Shown: positions 15,906-24,504, numbered from the stretch's first letter. The stretch is 64,000 nucleotides of DNA from PALSA-1003 sp963791945 (GCA_963791945.1 CAWBUD010000002.1:496001-560000), one strand, 5' to 3'. The notes: generated from the letters alone by a model not told the origin. Made by a program: numbers and translations.

Positions 15906-16667
15906 TCACGACGCGGACCAGGCGACCCGATAGCCGCCCTGTCCGTCGGGCGCCCCGATCAGCGACAGAGCCGTCGCGATCGCTTCGCTTCGATCGCGAT
16001 CGATGCCTGCGCGCGGGCGGATCGTCGCATCGACCCTCGGCACCAGCCGGAAGGAGACCGCGACGCGGCCCGCGATCTCGACGTCACCCCCACGGTTGGA
16101 GAGCGCTCCGCCGATCTCCGCTCCGGTCCCGCGCAGATCGAGACGCACGTCGCCCAGCGCGATCCGAACTCCGGGCCGGAGCGCCGGCAGGCTCGCGCCC
16201 TGCCATTGCAGCGCGAGGTCCGCGTCGATCGTGTCGGGCGTCTGCACGAACCGCTCGACGTGCACCGCGATGCTGCCGCCGGCGCCGACGAGCGCGGCGG
16301 GGACGCCCGCGCTCTCGAGCACGCTGTCCATCGGCAATGAAAGTTCGAACCGCCGCAGCACCCTGTCCCGCCGGCCGTAGATGAAGTCGGCGGGTGGCGC
16401 CGCGCCGTCGATGGAGACGCTGCCGCGCACCTCGCCTAAGAAGAGCGGCCAGGCATCGATGTGCCACGACAGCGGGCGGCGCGTTCCTCGCGGCAGCAGA
16501 ACGAGCTCGCCCGCGCCGTTCCACACGGTTCCGGCGGCTTCGGCGATCCGCAACCGGCCGTCGCTCTGCTCCGCAAGGCGGCCGTCGAGCAGGCTCGCCG
16601 GGGCGGTGATCGCGAGGGCGATTGCCAGCAGCAGGGCAGCCGCCGCCAAGGCGAGGGCGGCCTTCAT
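15906..16667 (-). CDS. gspN: Type II secretion system protein N
   Basis: 253 residues: one N-terminal membrane anchor (about 4-24) and a periplasmic beta-rich domain. RIAEAAGTVWNGAGELVLLP and PLSWHIDAWPLFLGEVRGSV fit GspN. Its role in the secretion machine is accessory. The start overlaps the gspM stop (TGATG), supporting coupling. Sequence conservation of GspN is low, so the call rests on position after gspM as well as the WNG motif. Confidence 0.85.
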   Translation of the reverse strand: MKAALALAAAALLLAIALAITAPASLLDGRLAEQSDGRLRIAEAAGTVWNGAGELVLLPRGTRRPLSWHIDAWPLFLGEVRGSVSIDGAAPPADFIYGRRDRVLRRFELSLPMDSVLESAGVPAALVGAGGSIAVHVERFVQTPDTIDADLALQWQGASLPALRPGVRIALGDVRLDLRGTGAEIGGALSNRGGDVEIAGRVAVSFRLVPRVDATIRPRAGIDRDRSEAIATALSLIGAPDGQGGYRVAWSAS

Positions 16668-17185
16668 CAGCGAGTCAGCGTGACGTCGGCGCGCACGAGC
16701 CCGGTCTCGACGCGTGCGGTGGCAACGACGTCGACCGCGCGCAGTCGGGCTTCGCGCTGCAGCGCATCGAGCACCCCGGCCAGCGCGTCGAAGCCGATCG
16801 AGTCGAACGTTACGCGAAGCCGGTCATTGCCCACGCGCTCGATCTGCGCGGCCGCACCCTTGAGATTGCGTGCCGTGACGACGGCGTCGAACGCCGCCCG
16901 CGGATCCGCACTGGCGGCGGCGGGCGCGGCGCGCGCGAGACCCGCGATTTCGTCCGAGGCCCGGCGCGCTTCGACCAGCGTGGCACGGTCGGCGGCGGCA
17001 CGCTGCACGAGTCGATCGGTGTCCCGGACGATGGGCTGCCACAGGGCGAGCCACACGATCGCGACCGCGAGCAGTGTCGCGAGGGCCGCGAGGACGCGCC
17101 GCTCCGCGCGCGAGCGGACCTGCCACCAGTGCGCGAACGCTTCTCTCCACGTGCCGGGGACGTGCGTCGTCGCCATCAGTCCCAC
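16667..17185 (-). CDS. gspM: Type II secretion system protein M
   Basis: 172 residues: short cytoplasmic tail, one membrane segment (about 33-52, RRVLAALATLLAVAIVWLAL) followed by WQPI and a periplasmic ferredoxin-like domain. GspM is an inner-membrane platform subunit that pairs with GspL. It overlaps gspL by 10 bp and gspN by 3 bp. Identified by the topology, the WQP motif after the membrane segment and the operon context. Confidence 0.88.
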   Translation of the reverse strand: MGLMATTHVPGTWREAFAHWWQVRSRAERRVLAALATLLAVAIVWLALWQPIVRDTDRLVQRAAADRATLVEARRASDEIAGLARAAPAAASADPRAAFDAVVTARNLKGAAAQIERVGNDRLRVTFDSIGFDALAGVLDALQREARLRAVDVVATARVETGLVRADVTLTR

Positions 17186-18417
17186 CCGATGCGCAGTCGC
17201 GCGCCGCCTTGCGTCGACGCGGCGATCGCGACCAGGCCCGATCGCCGGAGTTCGCTCTGCAAGCGCGAGGGCTCCCTGTCTTCGAGCTTCACAAGGTCGA
17301 GCAGCAGATGACCATCGCTATACGAGAGCGAGCGGATTGCTCCGCGTGGGAGCGACGAGAGGACGGGCGCCGCTCGCGCGAGCAGCGGCACGAAATCGTC
17401 GCGCGCGGGAAGACCCGCTCGGTGCTTGAGGTCGCGTTCGCGGCGAGCCAGGGCGAGCGCCGGCGTGGCATCCGCGGCCCGGCCTTCGGCAAACTCCGGC
17501 ACGGCCGCGCGGGCGAGCGCGGTCAGCTCGCGATCCGCCCCGAACGCCTGCCACCGGAGCCATCCCCATTGGCCGACCGTCGCCACGACGTGAAAGGCGA
17601 GAGCGATCCCGGCGATCCACAATGCGGGCCGGAACATCCGCGCGGTCGCCAAGCTGGGCGAGCGGGCTTGTCGTCCGTAGCGCCCACTCAGCAGATCGAT
17701 CGCGCGGGCGTGCGCCGCCGCGGAAGCCTCGGCCCATCGCCACGGCGTTCCGGCGCTGAACTCGACGCCGGTTGCGTTGCGGGCGCGAGCGAGGAACGCC
17801 GCTCCGGCGCCATCCGCATCGATGCGCACGCCGCGAGGCGCGTCTTTCCCGCCGCGCGCAAGCGCGAGCGAGAGCTCGACGGGCGGATCGTCATGCAGTG
17901 CGGGACCGACAGCGATCGTCACTCCACGGTCCGTGCGAACGAAGCCGGGTTGCGCGATCGTGGGCGCGCACCACCGCCACGCGCCAGGCAGACTCTCGGC
18001 GAGGTCGCTTTCGAGCAGCGCGCGATCCCAGTCGACGCCGCATCGCCGCGAGGCTTCGACGAACGCCCTCATCCACGCGCCGGCGACGATGGCCGCGCGA
18101 AGCGTTCCATCCGCCCCCTGCGGCGAGAGCGCGATATGGCTCTGGTCGGTGGCATCGGCGAGCTGGTCTTCGAGCGCGTAACGGACGGCGCCTTCGGCCC
18201 GGCCCGGCGGCAGCGGCGGCAACTCGAGCGCCGCGATCCTGCCGTGCGCCGCGGCGATCACGGCCTCCTTGCGTTCGGCGACAGGCCACTCCGCGGGCCC
18301 GCCGCGACCGCTGCGAATCGCATCACCGGCTGCATCGTAAAGCGCCCAAGGGGCAGCGCGCGCCGCGTCAGGAGGCGCGTCGATGAGAACGCGAAGCGTG
18401 GTCGAAGTCGACGCCAT
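17176..18417 (-). CDS. gspL: Type II secretion system protein L
   Basis: 413 residues. A cytoplasmic actin-like domain (about 1-245) with LPPLPPGRAEGAVRYALEDQ, one membrane segment (about 262-282) and a periplasmic ferredoxin-like domain ending RLRIGWD. GspL recruits the GspE ATPase to the inner-membrane platform; neither gspE nor gspF is in the window. It lies between gspK (39-bp gap) and gspM. No sign of truncation. Confidence 0.88.
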   Translation of the reverse strand: MASTSTTLRVLIDAPPDAARAAPWALYDAAGDAIRSGRGGPAEWPVAERKEAVIAAAHGRIAALELPPLPPGRAEGAVRYALEDQLADATDQSHIALSPQGADGTLRAAIVAGAWMRAFVEASRRCGVDWDRALLESDLAESLPGAWRWCAPTIAQPGFVRTDRGVTIAVGPALHDDPPVELSLALARGGKDAPRGVRIDADGAGAAFLARARNATGVEFSAGTPWRWAEASAAAHARAIDLLSGRYGRQARSPSLATARMFRPALWIAGIALAFHVVATVGQWGWLRWQAFGADRELTALARAAVPEFAEGRAADATPALALARRERDLKHRAGLPARDDFVPLLARAAPVLSSLPRGAIRSLSYSDGHLLLDLVKLEDREPSRLQSELRRSGLVAIAASTQGGARLRIGWD

Positions 18418-18456
18418 GAGGTTCTCTCGAATCCGCGGCGATTGTACTCGCGCGTT

Positions 18457-19368
18457 TCACTCGACGGTCTGCCAGACGACGCTCGGCCATTGCGCCGCGC
18501 CGGTCGAGCGCTTGAGAAGCGCGCGCGCCCGGGCAACGGTGTCGCCCTGGCGCGCTTCGATCGACACGATGAACCAGTCGCTTTTCACGGTCAGGGTCGA
18601 TTCGTCGACCAGGGCGGTACCGGGCAACCTGTTGCGGAAGTCGGCGACGCTGCCGAAGGGTGCCTGGGTGCGCGCGGTCACCAGCGCTGCGGCGCTCGTC
18701 GGATCGAGACCGCCGATTGCAGCCATCAGCACTTCGGGCGGCGCGGTGTTGACGTTGACCGCGGAGGGCGCATCGACCGCATCGACAAAGGGCAGCAGGC
18801 GCGAAACGAGGATCGGGTCGGCGCTGCGCACGGCGAGAAGCTCGGAGACGCGCCGAAGAGGCGCGTTGGCGGCGAGCCGGGGCACGCTCTGCGCGAGGTA
18901 GTAGGGATCCTCCGCTCCGCCGTCCTCGGAGGCGCGGTCGTCGGCGTCGACCCAGTCACCGAGGGCATTGAGGAATGTGGCGGGCACGCCGAGCTCGGCG
19001 AAAAGGCGCTGTAATGCTCCGCGCGAGCTTGCCGACGTGCTCGAACCGGACGCGAGATTGTTCACGTTCAGCCCAGCTTGCGCGTCGCTGATGTAACCGC
19101 CGATAGAACCGTTCTCGATCGGCGTCGCGGGCAGACGGAACGCCCAGGGCTGGCCGAGATGGACGACGGAGGGCGGCGCGTTCTCGAACACGATCTGGCG
19201 GGCCCATTGCACGCCGGCCATGGCGAGCGCCTGCGCCTGCACCTGGTCGCGGCGCCGCTCGTGCTCCCCTAGCCACCGCTCCTGCTGCCAGAGAAGCGTC
19301 GCGCCGATGATCGCCGCCAGCGCGGCCAGCAGCATCGCCATGACGATCGCCGCGCCCCGCGCGTTCAT
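18457..19368 (-). CDS. gspK: Type II secretion minor pseudopilin K
   Basis: 303 residues. N-terminal membrane helix with GAAIVMAMLLAALAAIIGATLLW, then a large periplasmic domain with SIGGYISDAQAGLNVNNL, LGDWVDADD, DPYYLAQSVPRLAANAPLR (typical GspK segments) and VNVNTAPPEVL. GspK caps the pseudopilus tip with GspI and GspJ. The ATG at 19368 overlaps the gspJ stop (ATGA) and is preferred over ATG 15 bp further upstream. The conserved Glu of other prepilins is absent, which is usual for GspK. Confidence 0.92.
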   Translation of the reverse strand: MNARGAAIVMAMLLAALAAIIGATLLWQQERWLGEHERRRDQVQAQALAMAGVQWARQIVFENAPPSVVHLGQPWAFRLPATPIENGSIGGYISDAQAGLNVNNLASGSSTSASSRGALQRLFAELGVPATFLNALGDWVDADDRASEDGGAEDPYYLAQSVPRLAANAPLRRVSELLAVRSADPILVSRLLPFVDAVDAPSAVNVNTAPPEVLMAAIGGLDPTSAAALVTARTQAPFGSVADFRNRLPGTALVDESTLTVKSDWFIVSIEARQGDTVARARALLKRSTGAAQWPSVVWQTVE

Positions 19369-19964
19369 CGCAGGGCGAGCCATCGCTCGATCTTCTCCCC
19401 CGACGCGAGCGTGAGGTCGACTCTGACCGCGCGTGGCAGCTCCGCTTCGCCGGGGCGTGGCCAGGCGTCGAGCCACGATCCGTCCCTCGCGAGGTAAGCG
19501 AGCCGGAAGCTTGCGACACCGCTGATGAGCGGATAAGCCGTCGGCTCCACCCCCAGCGGGCGGTCGTAGCTCGCCCAGTACAGCACTTCGACGCTCCCGT
19601 CATGAAACCGGTATTCCAGGCGCGTTCCTGCGCTCGTGGGTTCGAGCGCGAACTCCGGTCCGGCGCGCGAGAAGGCGAGCAAGCCGTTGCCCGCGGCGTC
19701 GCTTGCGCCCGCCCAAGCCGGCTCACGCGAGTCGCCGAGCCGCGCCGGACGCGGCATGGCCTGGCGCAAATCGCCTTCGAGCCGGGCGAAGAACAGGTCG
19801 AGCGTGCGCCAGCGCGTCGCTTCCTCGGAGAGCTTCTCTTCGCTATCGGAGAGCGCGGCCAGCGCGCGATAGCCGAGGAGTGAGAGCAGCGCGACGATCG
19901 CGACGGCAATCAGGACTTCGATCAGCGTGAAGCCGCGATCGGCGCGATGCGAACCCGCGCTCAT
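19365..19964 (-). CDS. gspJ: Type II secretion minor pseudopilin J
   Basis: 199 residues. Prepilin leader ending RADRG followed by FTLIEVLIAVAIVALLSLLGY (cleavage after Gly, Glu at +5). The periplasmic part includes WRTLDLFFARLEGDLRQAMPRP and YDRPLGVEPT. GspJ is part of the GspI-J-K tip complex. The ATG overlaps the gspI stop in an ATGA; longer in-frame sequence lies wholly inside gspI. Confidence 0.92.
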   Translation of the reverse strand: MSAGSHRADRGFTLIEVLIAVAIVALLSLLGYRALAALSDSEEKLSEEATRWRTLDLFFARLEGDLRQAMPRPARLGDSREPAWAGASDAAGNGLLAFSRAGPEFALEPTSAGTRLEYRFHDGSVEVLYWASYDRPLGVEPTAYPLISGVASFRLAYLARDGSWLDAWPRPGEAELPRAVRVDLTLASGEKIERWLALR

Positions 19965-20332
19965 GGCTGCGTGGCGCTGCCGACGTAGCCGACCAGCCGC
20001 GCCAGCACGTAATCGGATCGCGCAGCGTCCGCGACCGTGATCTCGACGCGGCGAAAGGCGGGATTGGGGGTTCCGCCGACCGTCTGGTGCCACGCGAAAA
20101 GCGCGCCGGCCTGCGTCTCGTTTCCGTCGCGCTCGCCCACGGCGGGGCTGGGAATCTCCAGTTGCGCCTCGGCGAGCCGGTTCTGAGCGACCCACAGCGC
20201 AAGCGTGCGGGCCTTGAGCGCGGTGGCGGTCTCCGCGCTCTGCGCGACGCTGCGGAATCCCGCGGCGAGCGCGACCGCGATGATCGCCAGCGCGACGAGG
20301 ACTTCGACCAGCGTGAAGCCGCGACGGCGCAA
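19961..20332 (-). CDS. gspI: Type II secretion minor pseudopilin I
   Basis: About 123 residues from TTG at 20332, giving a short leader RRRG before FTLVEVLVALAIIAVALAAG. The only in-frame ATG (20410) would give a 31-residue leader and a 67-bp overlap with gspH, so the TTG 9 bp after the gspH stop is preferred, though no strong ribosome binding site marks it. LALWVAQNRLAEAQLE is the typical GspI helix. It forms the pseudopilus tip with GspJ and GspK. Confidence 0.88.
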   Translation of the reverse strand: MRRRGFTLVEVLVALAIIAVALAAGFRSVAQSAETATALKARTLALWVAQNRLAEAQLEIPSPAVGERDGNETQAGALFAWHQTVGGTPNPAFRRVEITVADAARSDYVLARLVGYVGSATQP

Positions 20333-20343
20333 GCCGAGCGCGC

Positions 20344-20853
20344 TCAGCGCGGCGTCGGTCCCACCAGCGCGACTCGATTCAGAGGGTCGGAGGCGAGCAG
20401 GATCTGCCATTTGGGAGAAACGAGCGCGATCACGTACGGTTCGTTGCGGCCGCTGGGGACGAGCGGCAACACGGCGTCTCCCGGGACCGGAGTGCCCGCG
20501 TAGAGCTGCGTCGTCGCGATCAACGGTTGCGGCAGCGCGCGCGGCGTGAGCACGTCATCGTCGGAGAGCGCAATCCAGCGCGGGCCGTCGGCTTGGCTGG
20601 AATCGCGGCGCCAGAAGCGATACGCCCCGCCCCCCGCCGACACGCCGAGCGTCTGGTTCTTCCATTGCGCGAGCAGCGCCGCGTGCTCGAGTGCGCCGGC
20701 GAAGCGGCGCGCTTCGCGCTCGAGGGTCTGGCGCGGGTCGGCCTCGAGTCGCGCGTACGCCAATCCGGCGGCCAGGCCGATCACGGCGAGCACGACGAGG
20801 ATCTCGGCGAGCGTGAATCCGAGCGAACGGGTGCGAAGCCTCACAGATCCCAC
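20344..20853 (-). CDS. gspH: Type II secretion minor pseudopilin H
   Basis: 169 residues. Prepilin motif RSLGFTLAEILVVLAVIGLAAG near the N terminus, then the GspH helix with EREARRFAGALEHAALLAQW and a globular domain (FWRRDSSQADGPRWIAL). It overlaps the gspG end by 13 bp. GspH joins the shaft of major pseudopilin GspG to the GspIJK tip. Confidence 0.92.
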   Translation of the reverse strand: MGSVRLRTRSLGFTLAEILVVLAVIGLAAGLAYARLEADPRQTLEREARRFAGALEHAALLAQWKNQTLGVSAGGGAYRFWRRDSSQADGPRWIALSDDDVLTPRALPQPLIATTQLYAGTPVPGDAVLPLVPSGRNEPYVIALVSPKWQILLASDPLNRVALVGPTPR

Positions 20854-21284
20854 GAGCCGATGTCGGCGTCGAAACCGGTTCCCCCGGGCTGCCCGTCGGC
20901 GCCGAAGCTGAAGACGTCGATTTCGCCGTGGAGGCCCGGACTGAGGTACTGGTAGGGATTGCCCCAGGGATCCTTCGGCAGTTTTTCCAGATAGCCGTTG
21001 GGCTTCCAGTTCGGCGGTGCTGGCGGCGCGGTCGGCCGGATGACGAGCGCCGTCAGGCCCTGCTCGGTCGTGGGATAGCGCTGGTTGTCGAGCCGATACA
21101 GTTTCAGCGCCTGCATGATCGCGGCGATGTCGTTCTTGGCTGCGATAACGCGCGCTTCATCCGGACGCTCGATGATGCGCGGAACCACCAGCGCCGCGAG
21201 GATCCCCAAAATCACGATCACGACCATGATTTCGATCAGCGTGAAGCCGCGCTTCGATCGCGGGCGAGGGGCCGGCCAGTGCAT
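20841..21284 (-). CDS. gspG: Type II secretion major pseudopilin G
   Basis: 147 residues. Leader ending SKRG before FTLIEIMVVIVILGILAALV, then NDIAAIMQALKLYRLDNQRYPTTEQGL and the C-terminal GspG signature PWGNPYQYLSPG, HGEIDVFSFGADG and DIGSWDL with its calcium-binding loop. It is the main subunit of the pseudopilus. The ATG at 21284 has no ribosome binding site and lies 6 nt after a perfect TATAAT, so the transcript may be leaderless. It heads the gspGHIJKLMN operon. Confidence 0.95.
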   Translation of the reverse strand: MHWPAPRPRSKRGFTLIEIMVVIVILGILAALVVPRIIERPDEARVIAAKNDIAAIMQALKLYRLDNQRYPTTEQGLTALVIRPTAPPAPPNWKPNGYLEKLPKDPWGNPYQYLSPGLHGEIDVFSFGADGQPGGTGFDADIGSWDL

Positions 21285-21290
21285 CGAGCC

Positions 21291-21298
21291 ATTATAAT
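21291..21298. promoter_or_regulatory. Overlapping divergent -10 elements for gspG and mltG
   Basis: The sequence ATTATAAT contains TATAAT on the minus strand (21291-21296, toward gspG) and TATAAT on the plus strand (21293-21298, toward mltG). No good -35 was found for either. The mltG ATG is 36 bp away (normal leader); the gspG ATG is 6 bp away. Confidence 0.55.
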
Positions 21299-21333
21299 CG
21301 GGCGATTGCGCTCTCGCGGTTTCCAGACGTTTC

Positions 21334-22323
21334 ATGCTCCGGCGTTTCGTCGCCCTGCTTCTCCTCGCGCTTGTGGTGGTGGCGGCCGCGTACGTCTGGG
21401 TGACACGCCATCCGCTGCCACTGCCTGAAGAGTCCTTCACGTTCACCGTTCGGTCGGGCGAGAGCCTGCGCGCGGTCGCGCGCGAATTGACCGCGGCGGG
21501 CGTGCTCCCCGCGGACTGGACCCTTGTCGCACTGGCTCGGATCGAGCGCGTGGATCGCGCGATCAAGGCGGGCAACTACGAAGTGCCTGCCGGCACGACC
21601 TTGAACGGGCTGCTGGCGAAGCTCACCCAGGGCGACGTGACGCAAGCGAGCTTCACGATCGTCGAAGGCTGGTCGTGGCGCGATCTGCGCGAAGCCTTGC
21701 GCACCGAACCGGACGTCACCAAGACCGTACTCGATCTTCCTGACGCCGAACTGATGCGCGCGATCGGGACCGGAGAGACGCAGGCCGAGGGCTGGTTCTT
21801 CCCCGATACGTACTTCTTCGCTGCCGGCGCGACCGATGCGTCGCTGCTCAAGCGCGCGCACCGGACGATGCAGCAGCGGCTGGAGAGTGCGTGGGCGACC
21901 CGCGCCTCGGGATTGCCGCTCAATTCGCCTTACGAGGCGCTGGTGCTGGCTTCGATCGTGGAGAAGGAGACCGGCCAAGCGGCCGACCGCCCGCTGATCG
22001 CGTCGGTGCTCGAGAACCGGCTTCAGCGCGGCATGCGGCTGCAGGCCGATCCGACGGTGATCTACGGCATCGTCGAGCGCTTCGACGGCAATCTCACTCG
22101 ACGCGACCTCGACAGCGACACCGAGTACAACACGTATCTCCGCGACGGCTTGCCGCCGACGCCGATCGCCCTGCCGAGCCAGGCCTCTCTCGACGCGGTT
22201 CTGCATCCACCGCAGACGCCGTATCTCTACTTCGTCTCCCGCGGCGACGGATCGAGTGAATTCTCCGCGAGCCTCGCCGAGCACAATCGTGCTGTGGCAA
22301 GGTATCAGAAGAGCGGTCGCTAG
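21334..22323 (+). CDS. mltG: Endolytic murein transglycosylase MltG (YceG family)
   Basis: 329 residues. N-terminal membrane anchor (about 5-25), LysM-like region (FTFTVRSGESLRAVARELTAAGVL) and the YceG catalytic domain with LASIVEKETGQAADRPLIASVLENRL, whose Glu is the catalytic acid, followed by MRLQADPTVIYGI, YNTYLRDGLPPTPIALPS and LYFVSRGDGS. MltG cuts nascent peptidoglycan strands at the inner membrane and helps set glycan length. It is followed 2 bp later by tmk, the normal mltG-tmk-holB order. Confidence 0.95.
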   Translation: MLRRFVALLLLALVVVAAAYVWVTRHPLPLPEESFTFTVRSGESLRAVARELTAAGVLPADWTLVALARIERVDRAIKAGNYEVPAGTTLNGLLAKLTQGDVTQASFTIVEGWSWRDLREALRTEPDVTKTVLDLPDAELMRAIGTGETQAEGWFFPDTYFFAAGATDASLLKRAHRTMQQRLESAWATRASGLPLNSPYEALVLASIVEKETGQAADRPLIASVLENRLQRGMRLQADPTVIYGIVERFDGNLTRRDLDSDTEYNTYLRDGLPPTPIALPSQASLDAVLHPPQTPYLYFVSRGDGSSEFSASLAEHNRAVARYQKSGR

Positions 22324-22325
22324 CC

Positions 22326-22952
22326 GTGTCGGCACCCGTGCAGCGCGGTCGTTTCATCACCCTCGAAGGCATCGATGGGGCCGGCAAGAGCACGCACCTG
22401 CCGTGGATCAAGGAACGGCTCGAGCGTGATGGCCGGGATGTATGGTCTACGCGCGAGCCCGGCGGTACGCCCTTCGGGGAGCGGCTGCGCGAACTGCTGC
22501 TGCACGAAACGATGACCCATCTCGGGGAGGCGCTGCTCATGTTCGCCGCGCGGCACGAGCACTGCGAGCGCGAGATCTGGCCGCGGCTCGAGCGCGGCAC
22601 CTGGGTCGTCTGCGACCGGTTCACCGATGCCACTTATGCGTATCAGGGCGGCGGCCACGGCGTGACGGATGACACGATCGCCGCGCTCGAGCGCGTCGTG
22701 CTGGGCGATTTTCGTCCGGATCTCACGCTCGTCTTCGACGTGCCTGTCGCCGTTGCCCGCGAGCGCCTCGCCAAGGGACGCGCGCTGGACAAGTTCGAGC
22801 GCGAACAGAGCGAATTCTTCACGCGAGTGAGAGAGGTGTACCTGGAACGCGCTCGTGCCGACCCGGCGCGCATGCGCGTGGTCGACACGAGCCGGCCGAA
22901 ATCGGAGGTGCGCGCGGAGCTGGAAACGATCATCGGGCGGTTCGGATCGTGA
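22326..22952 (+). CDS. tmk: Thymidylate kinase
   Basis: 208 residues, GTG start. P-loop TLEGIDGAGKSTHL, the EPGGTPFGE segment, DRX motif VVCDRFTDATYAYQGGG and LID region RERLAKGRALDKFE identify a bacterial dTMP kinase making dTDP. The stop overlaps the holB GTG by 4 bp, and mltG ends 2 bp upstream, so the three genes are one transcript. Confidence 0.96.
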   Translation: MSAPVQRGRFITLEGIDGAGKSTHLPWIKERLERDGRDVWSTREPGGTPFGERLRELLLHETMTHLGEALLMFAARHEHCEREIWPRLERGTWVVCDRFTDATYAYQGGGHGVTDDTIAALERVVLGDFRPDLTLVFDVPVAVARERLAKGRALDKFEREQSEFFTRVREVYLERARADPARMRVVDTSRPKSEVRAELETIIGRFGS

Positions 22953-23998
22953 GCGAGCTCACCGAAGTCCAACGCATCTCATGGCAGCCGCTTCTGCCAT
23001 GGCAGGGCGCGGCGGCGACGGCGGCACTCGCTGCACGCTCCCGCTGGCCACACGCGCTTCTCATCGCTGGCCGCAAGGGGATCGGCAAGCGCAGCCTCGC
23101 GCTGCACTTCGCGCAGTCGCTGTTGTGCGAAGAACCGCGCGCCGACGGCGCCGCCTGCGGGCGCTGCCCGAGCTGCGGCTATGTCGTGGCAGGCGCGCAT
23201 CCCGACCTCCGTTTGATCGAGCCGGTCGAGCGCGACGACGACGGCAACATCAAGCCCGTCGAAGCGATCCGCGTCGACCGCATCCGCGAGCTGATCGAAT
23301 TCGCGCAGCTCACCACGCATCGGCAGCGCGCCAAGGTCGCGCTGATCGCGCCGGCCGAGGCGATGAACACGGCGGCCGCGAACGCGCTTTTGAAAACGCT
23401 GGAGGAGCCGCCTCCGGCAACCTATGTGCTCTTGGTCAGCGATCAATCCGGCCGCCTGCCGGCGACGATCGTGAGCCGTTGTCGAGTGGTCCCCGCGCCA
23501 GAGCCGGATCGCGACGCGGCGGCGGCGTGGCTCACCGCGCAGGGCGTCGAGCGCGCGCAACTGCTGCTCGCGCAAGCCGGCGGCGCACCGCTCCTGGCGC
23601 TCGCGCTGGCCGATCCGGAGGTGCAGCGCGAGCGCGACGCACTCCTCGACGCGCTCGTGCAGCCTGAACGGCTCTCGCCGGTGGCGTTCGGCGCCCGTCT
23701 CGACGCGTATCCCCGCGATCAGCGCGGAGCGCGGCTCGCGGAAACCGTTTACTGGCTCCTGGCCTGGACCGCGGACCTTGCGGCCGTGGCGAGCGGAGGT
23801 ACTCCGCGGTTCAATCCCGACCGTAGCGAGGCGCTGGCGGGTCTCGCGGCGCGAGTGGCGCGGGTAGCGCTCTTCCGCTATTATCAAGCGCTGCTGAGGC
23901 AGCGGGAGCTTCTCGGGCATCCGCTTCAACCGCGGCTGGTCGCCGAGGCGCTGCTGTTCGAATATCGTGCGGCGTTTCCGCGGGGACGCGGGGTGTAA
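22949..23998 (+). CDS. holB: DNA polymerase III subunit delta'
   Basis: 349 residues, GTG start overlapping tmk. AAA+ fold of the clamp-loader delta' subunit: GRKGIGKRSLAL (degenerate P-loop), zinc ligands in CGRCPSCGY, VALIAPAEAMNTAAANALLKTLEEPP and sensor LPATIVSRCRVV. The C-terminal helical domain is normal. It works in the tau-delta-delta' loader that places the beta clamp on DNA. Confidence 0.95.
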   Translation: MSELTEVQRISWQPLLPWQGAAATAALAARSRWPHALLIAGRKGIGKRSLALHFAQSLLCEEPRADGAACGRCPSCGYVVAGAHPDLRLIEPVERDDDGNIKPVEAIRVDRIRELIEFAQLTTHRQRAKVALIAPAEAMNTAAANALLKTLEEPPPATYVLLVSDQSGRLPATIVSRCRVVPAPEPDRDAAAAWLTAQGVERAQLLLAQAGGAPLLALALADPEVQRERDALLDALVQPERLSPVAFGARLDAYPRDQRGARLAETVYWLLAWTADLAAVASGGTPRFNPDRSEALAGLAARVARVALFRYYQALLRQRELLGHPLQPRLVAEALLFEYRAAFPRGRGV

Positions 23999-24013
23999 CG
24001 CGTAACGTAAAGA

Positions 24014-24394
24014 ATGAACGATCGCTTCAACGGCAACACGAATCCATCCTCGGTCGCAAGGCCGGGCGTGCTGTCGCTCAACATTCGTGAAAAGGCCGCG
24101 CTCTATGCGGCGTACATGCCTTATCTCAAGGGTGGCGGCATCTTCATCCCCACCAACCGGCAGTACCAGCTGGGCGAGGAAGTGTTCATGCTGCTGTCGC
24201 TGATGGACGATCCACAGCGCATCGCCGTCCAGGGCAAGGTCGTCTGGATCACGCCCGAAGGCGTGCAGGGCAACCGTACACAAGGCATCGGCGTCCAGTT
24301 CACCAACGATGAAACGGGCGCTGCGGCGCGAGCGCACATCGAGAAGATCCTGGGCGAGATGCTGGCGTCGAGTCGCCCGACCCACACAATGTAG
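24014..24394 (+). CDS. pilZ: PilZ domain protein (type IV pilus-associated)
   Basis: 126 residues. A single PilZ domain with LSLNIREKAALYAAYMPYL, GGIFIPTNRQYQLGEEVFML and GKVVWITPEG. It matches the PilZ orthologues found after holB, which lack the canonical RxxxR c-di-GMP-binding motif and act in type IV pilus biogenesis by protein contact; no RxxxR is visible near the N terminus here either. It starts 15 bp after holB. Its stop codon abuts the long palindrome that follows. Confidence 0.9.
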   Translation: MNDRFNGNTNPSSVARPGVLSLNIREKAALYAAYMPYLKGGGIFIPTNRQYQLGEEVFMLLSLMDDPQRIAVQGKVVWITPEGVQGNRTQGIGVQFTNDETGAAARAHIEKILGEMLASSRPTHTM

Positions 24395-24504
24395 GTTATT
24401 GCGTCACGTGCGTTAGGCTGACGCGAGATCCCAACGTCTTCGAGCACGTGACGCAATAACTCGGCGCGTTGAAGACGGCGCTTCCGCGCCGGTTAACGCG
24501 CCGA
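24395..24504. repeat. Tandem pair of large palindromes between pilZ and tatD
   Basis: Two inverted repeats placed end to end. The first has perfect 17-nt arms (GTTATTGCGTCACGTGC at 24395-24411 and its complement at 24444-24460) around a 32-nt loop. The second (24461-24504) has perfect 10-nt outer arms TCGGCGCGTT/AACGCGCCGA and a perfect inner 6-bp hairpin CGGCGC-TTCC-GCGCCG. The element begins directly after the pilZ stop. No U-tract follows, so it is not a standard terminator. The remaining 65 bp up to tatD show nothing clear. Confidence 0.85.
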
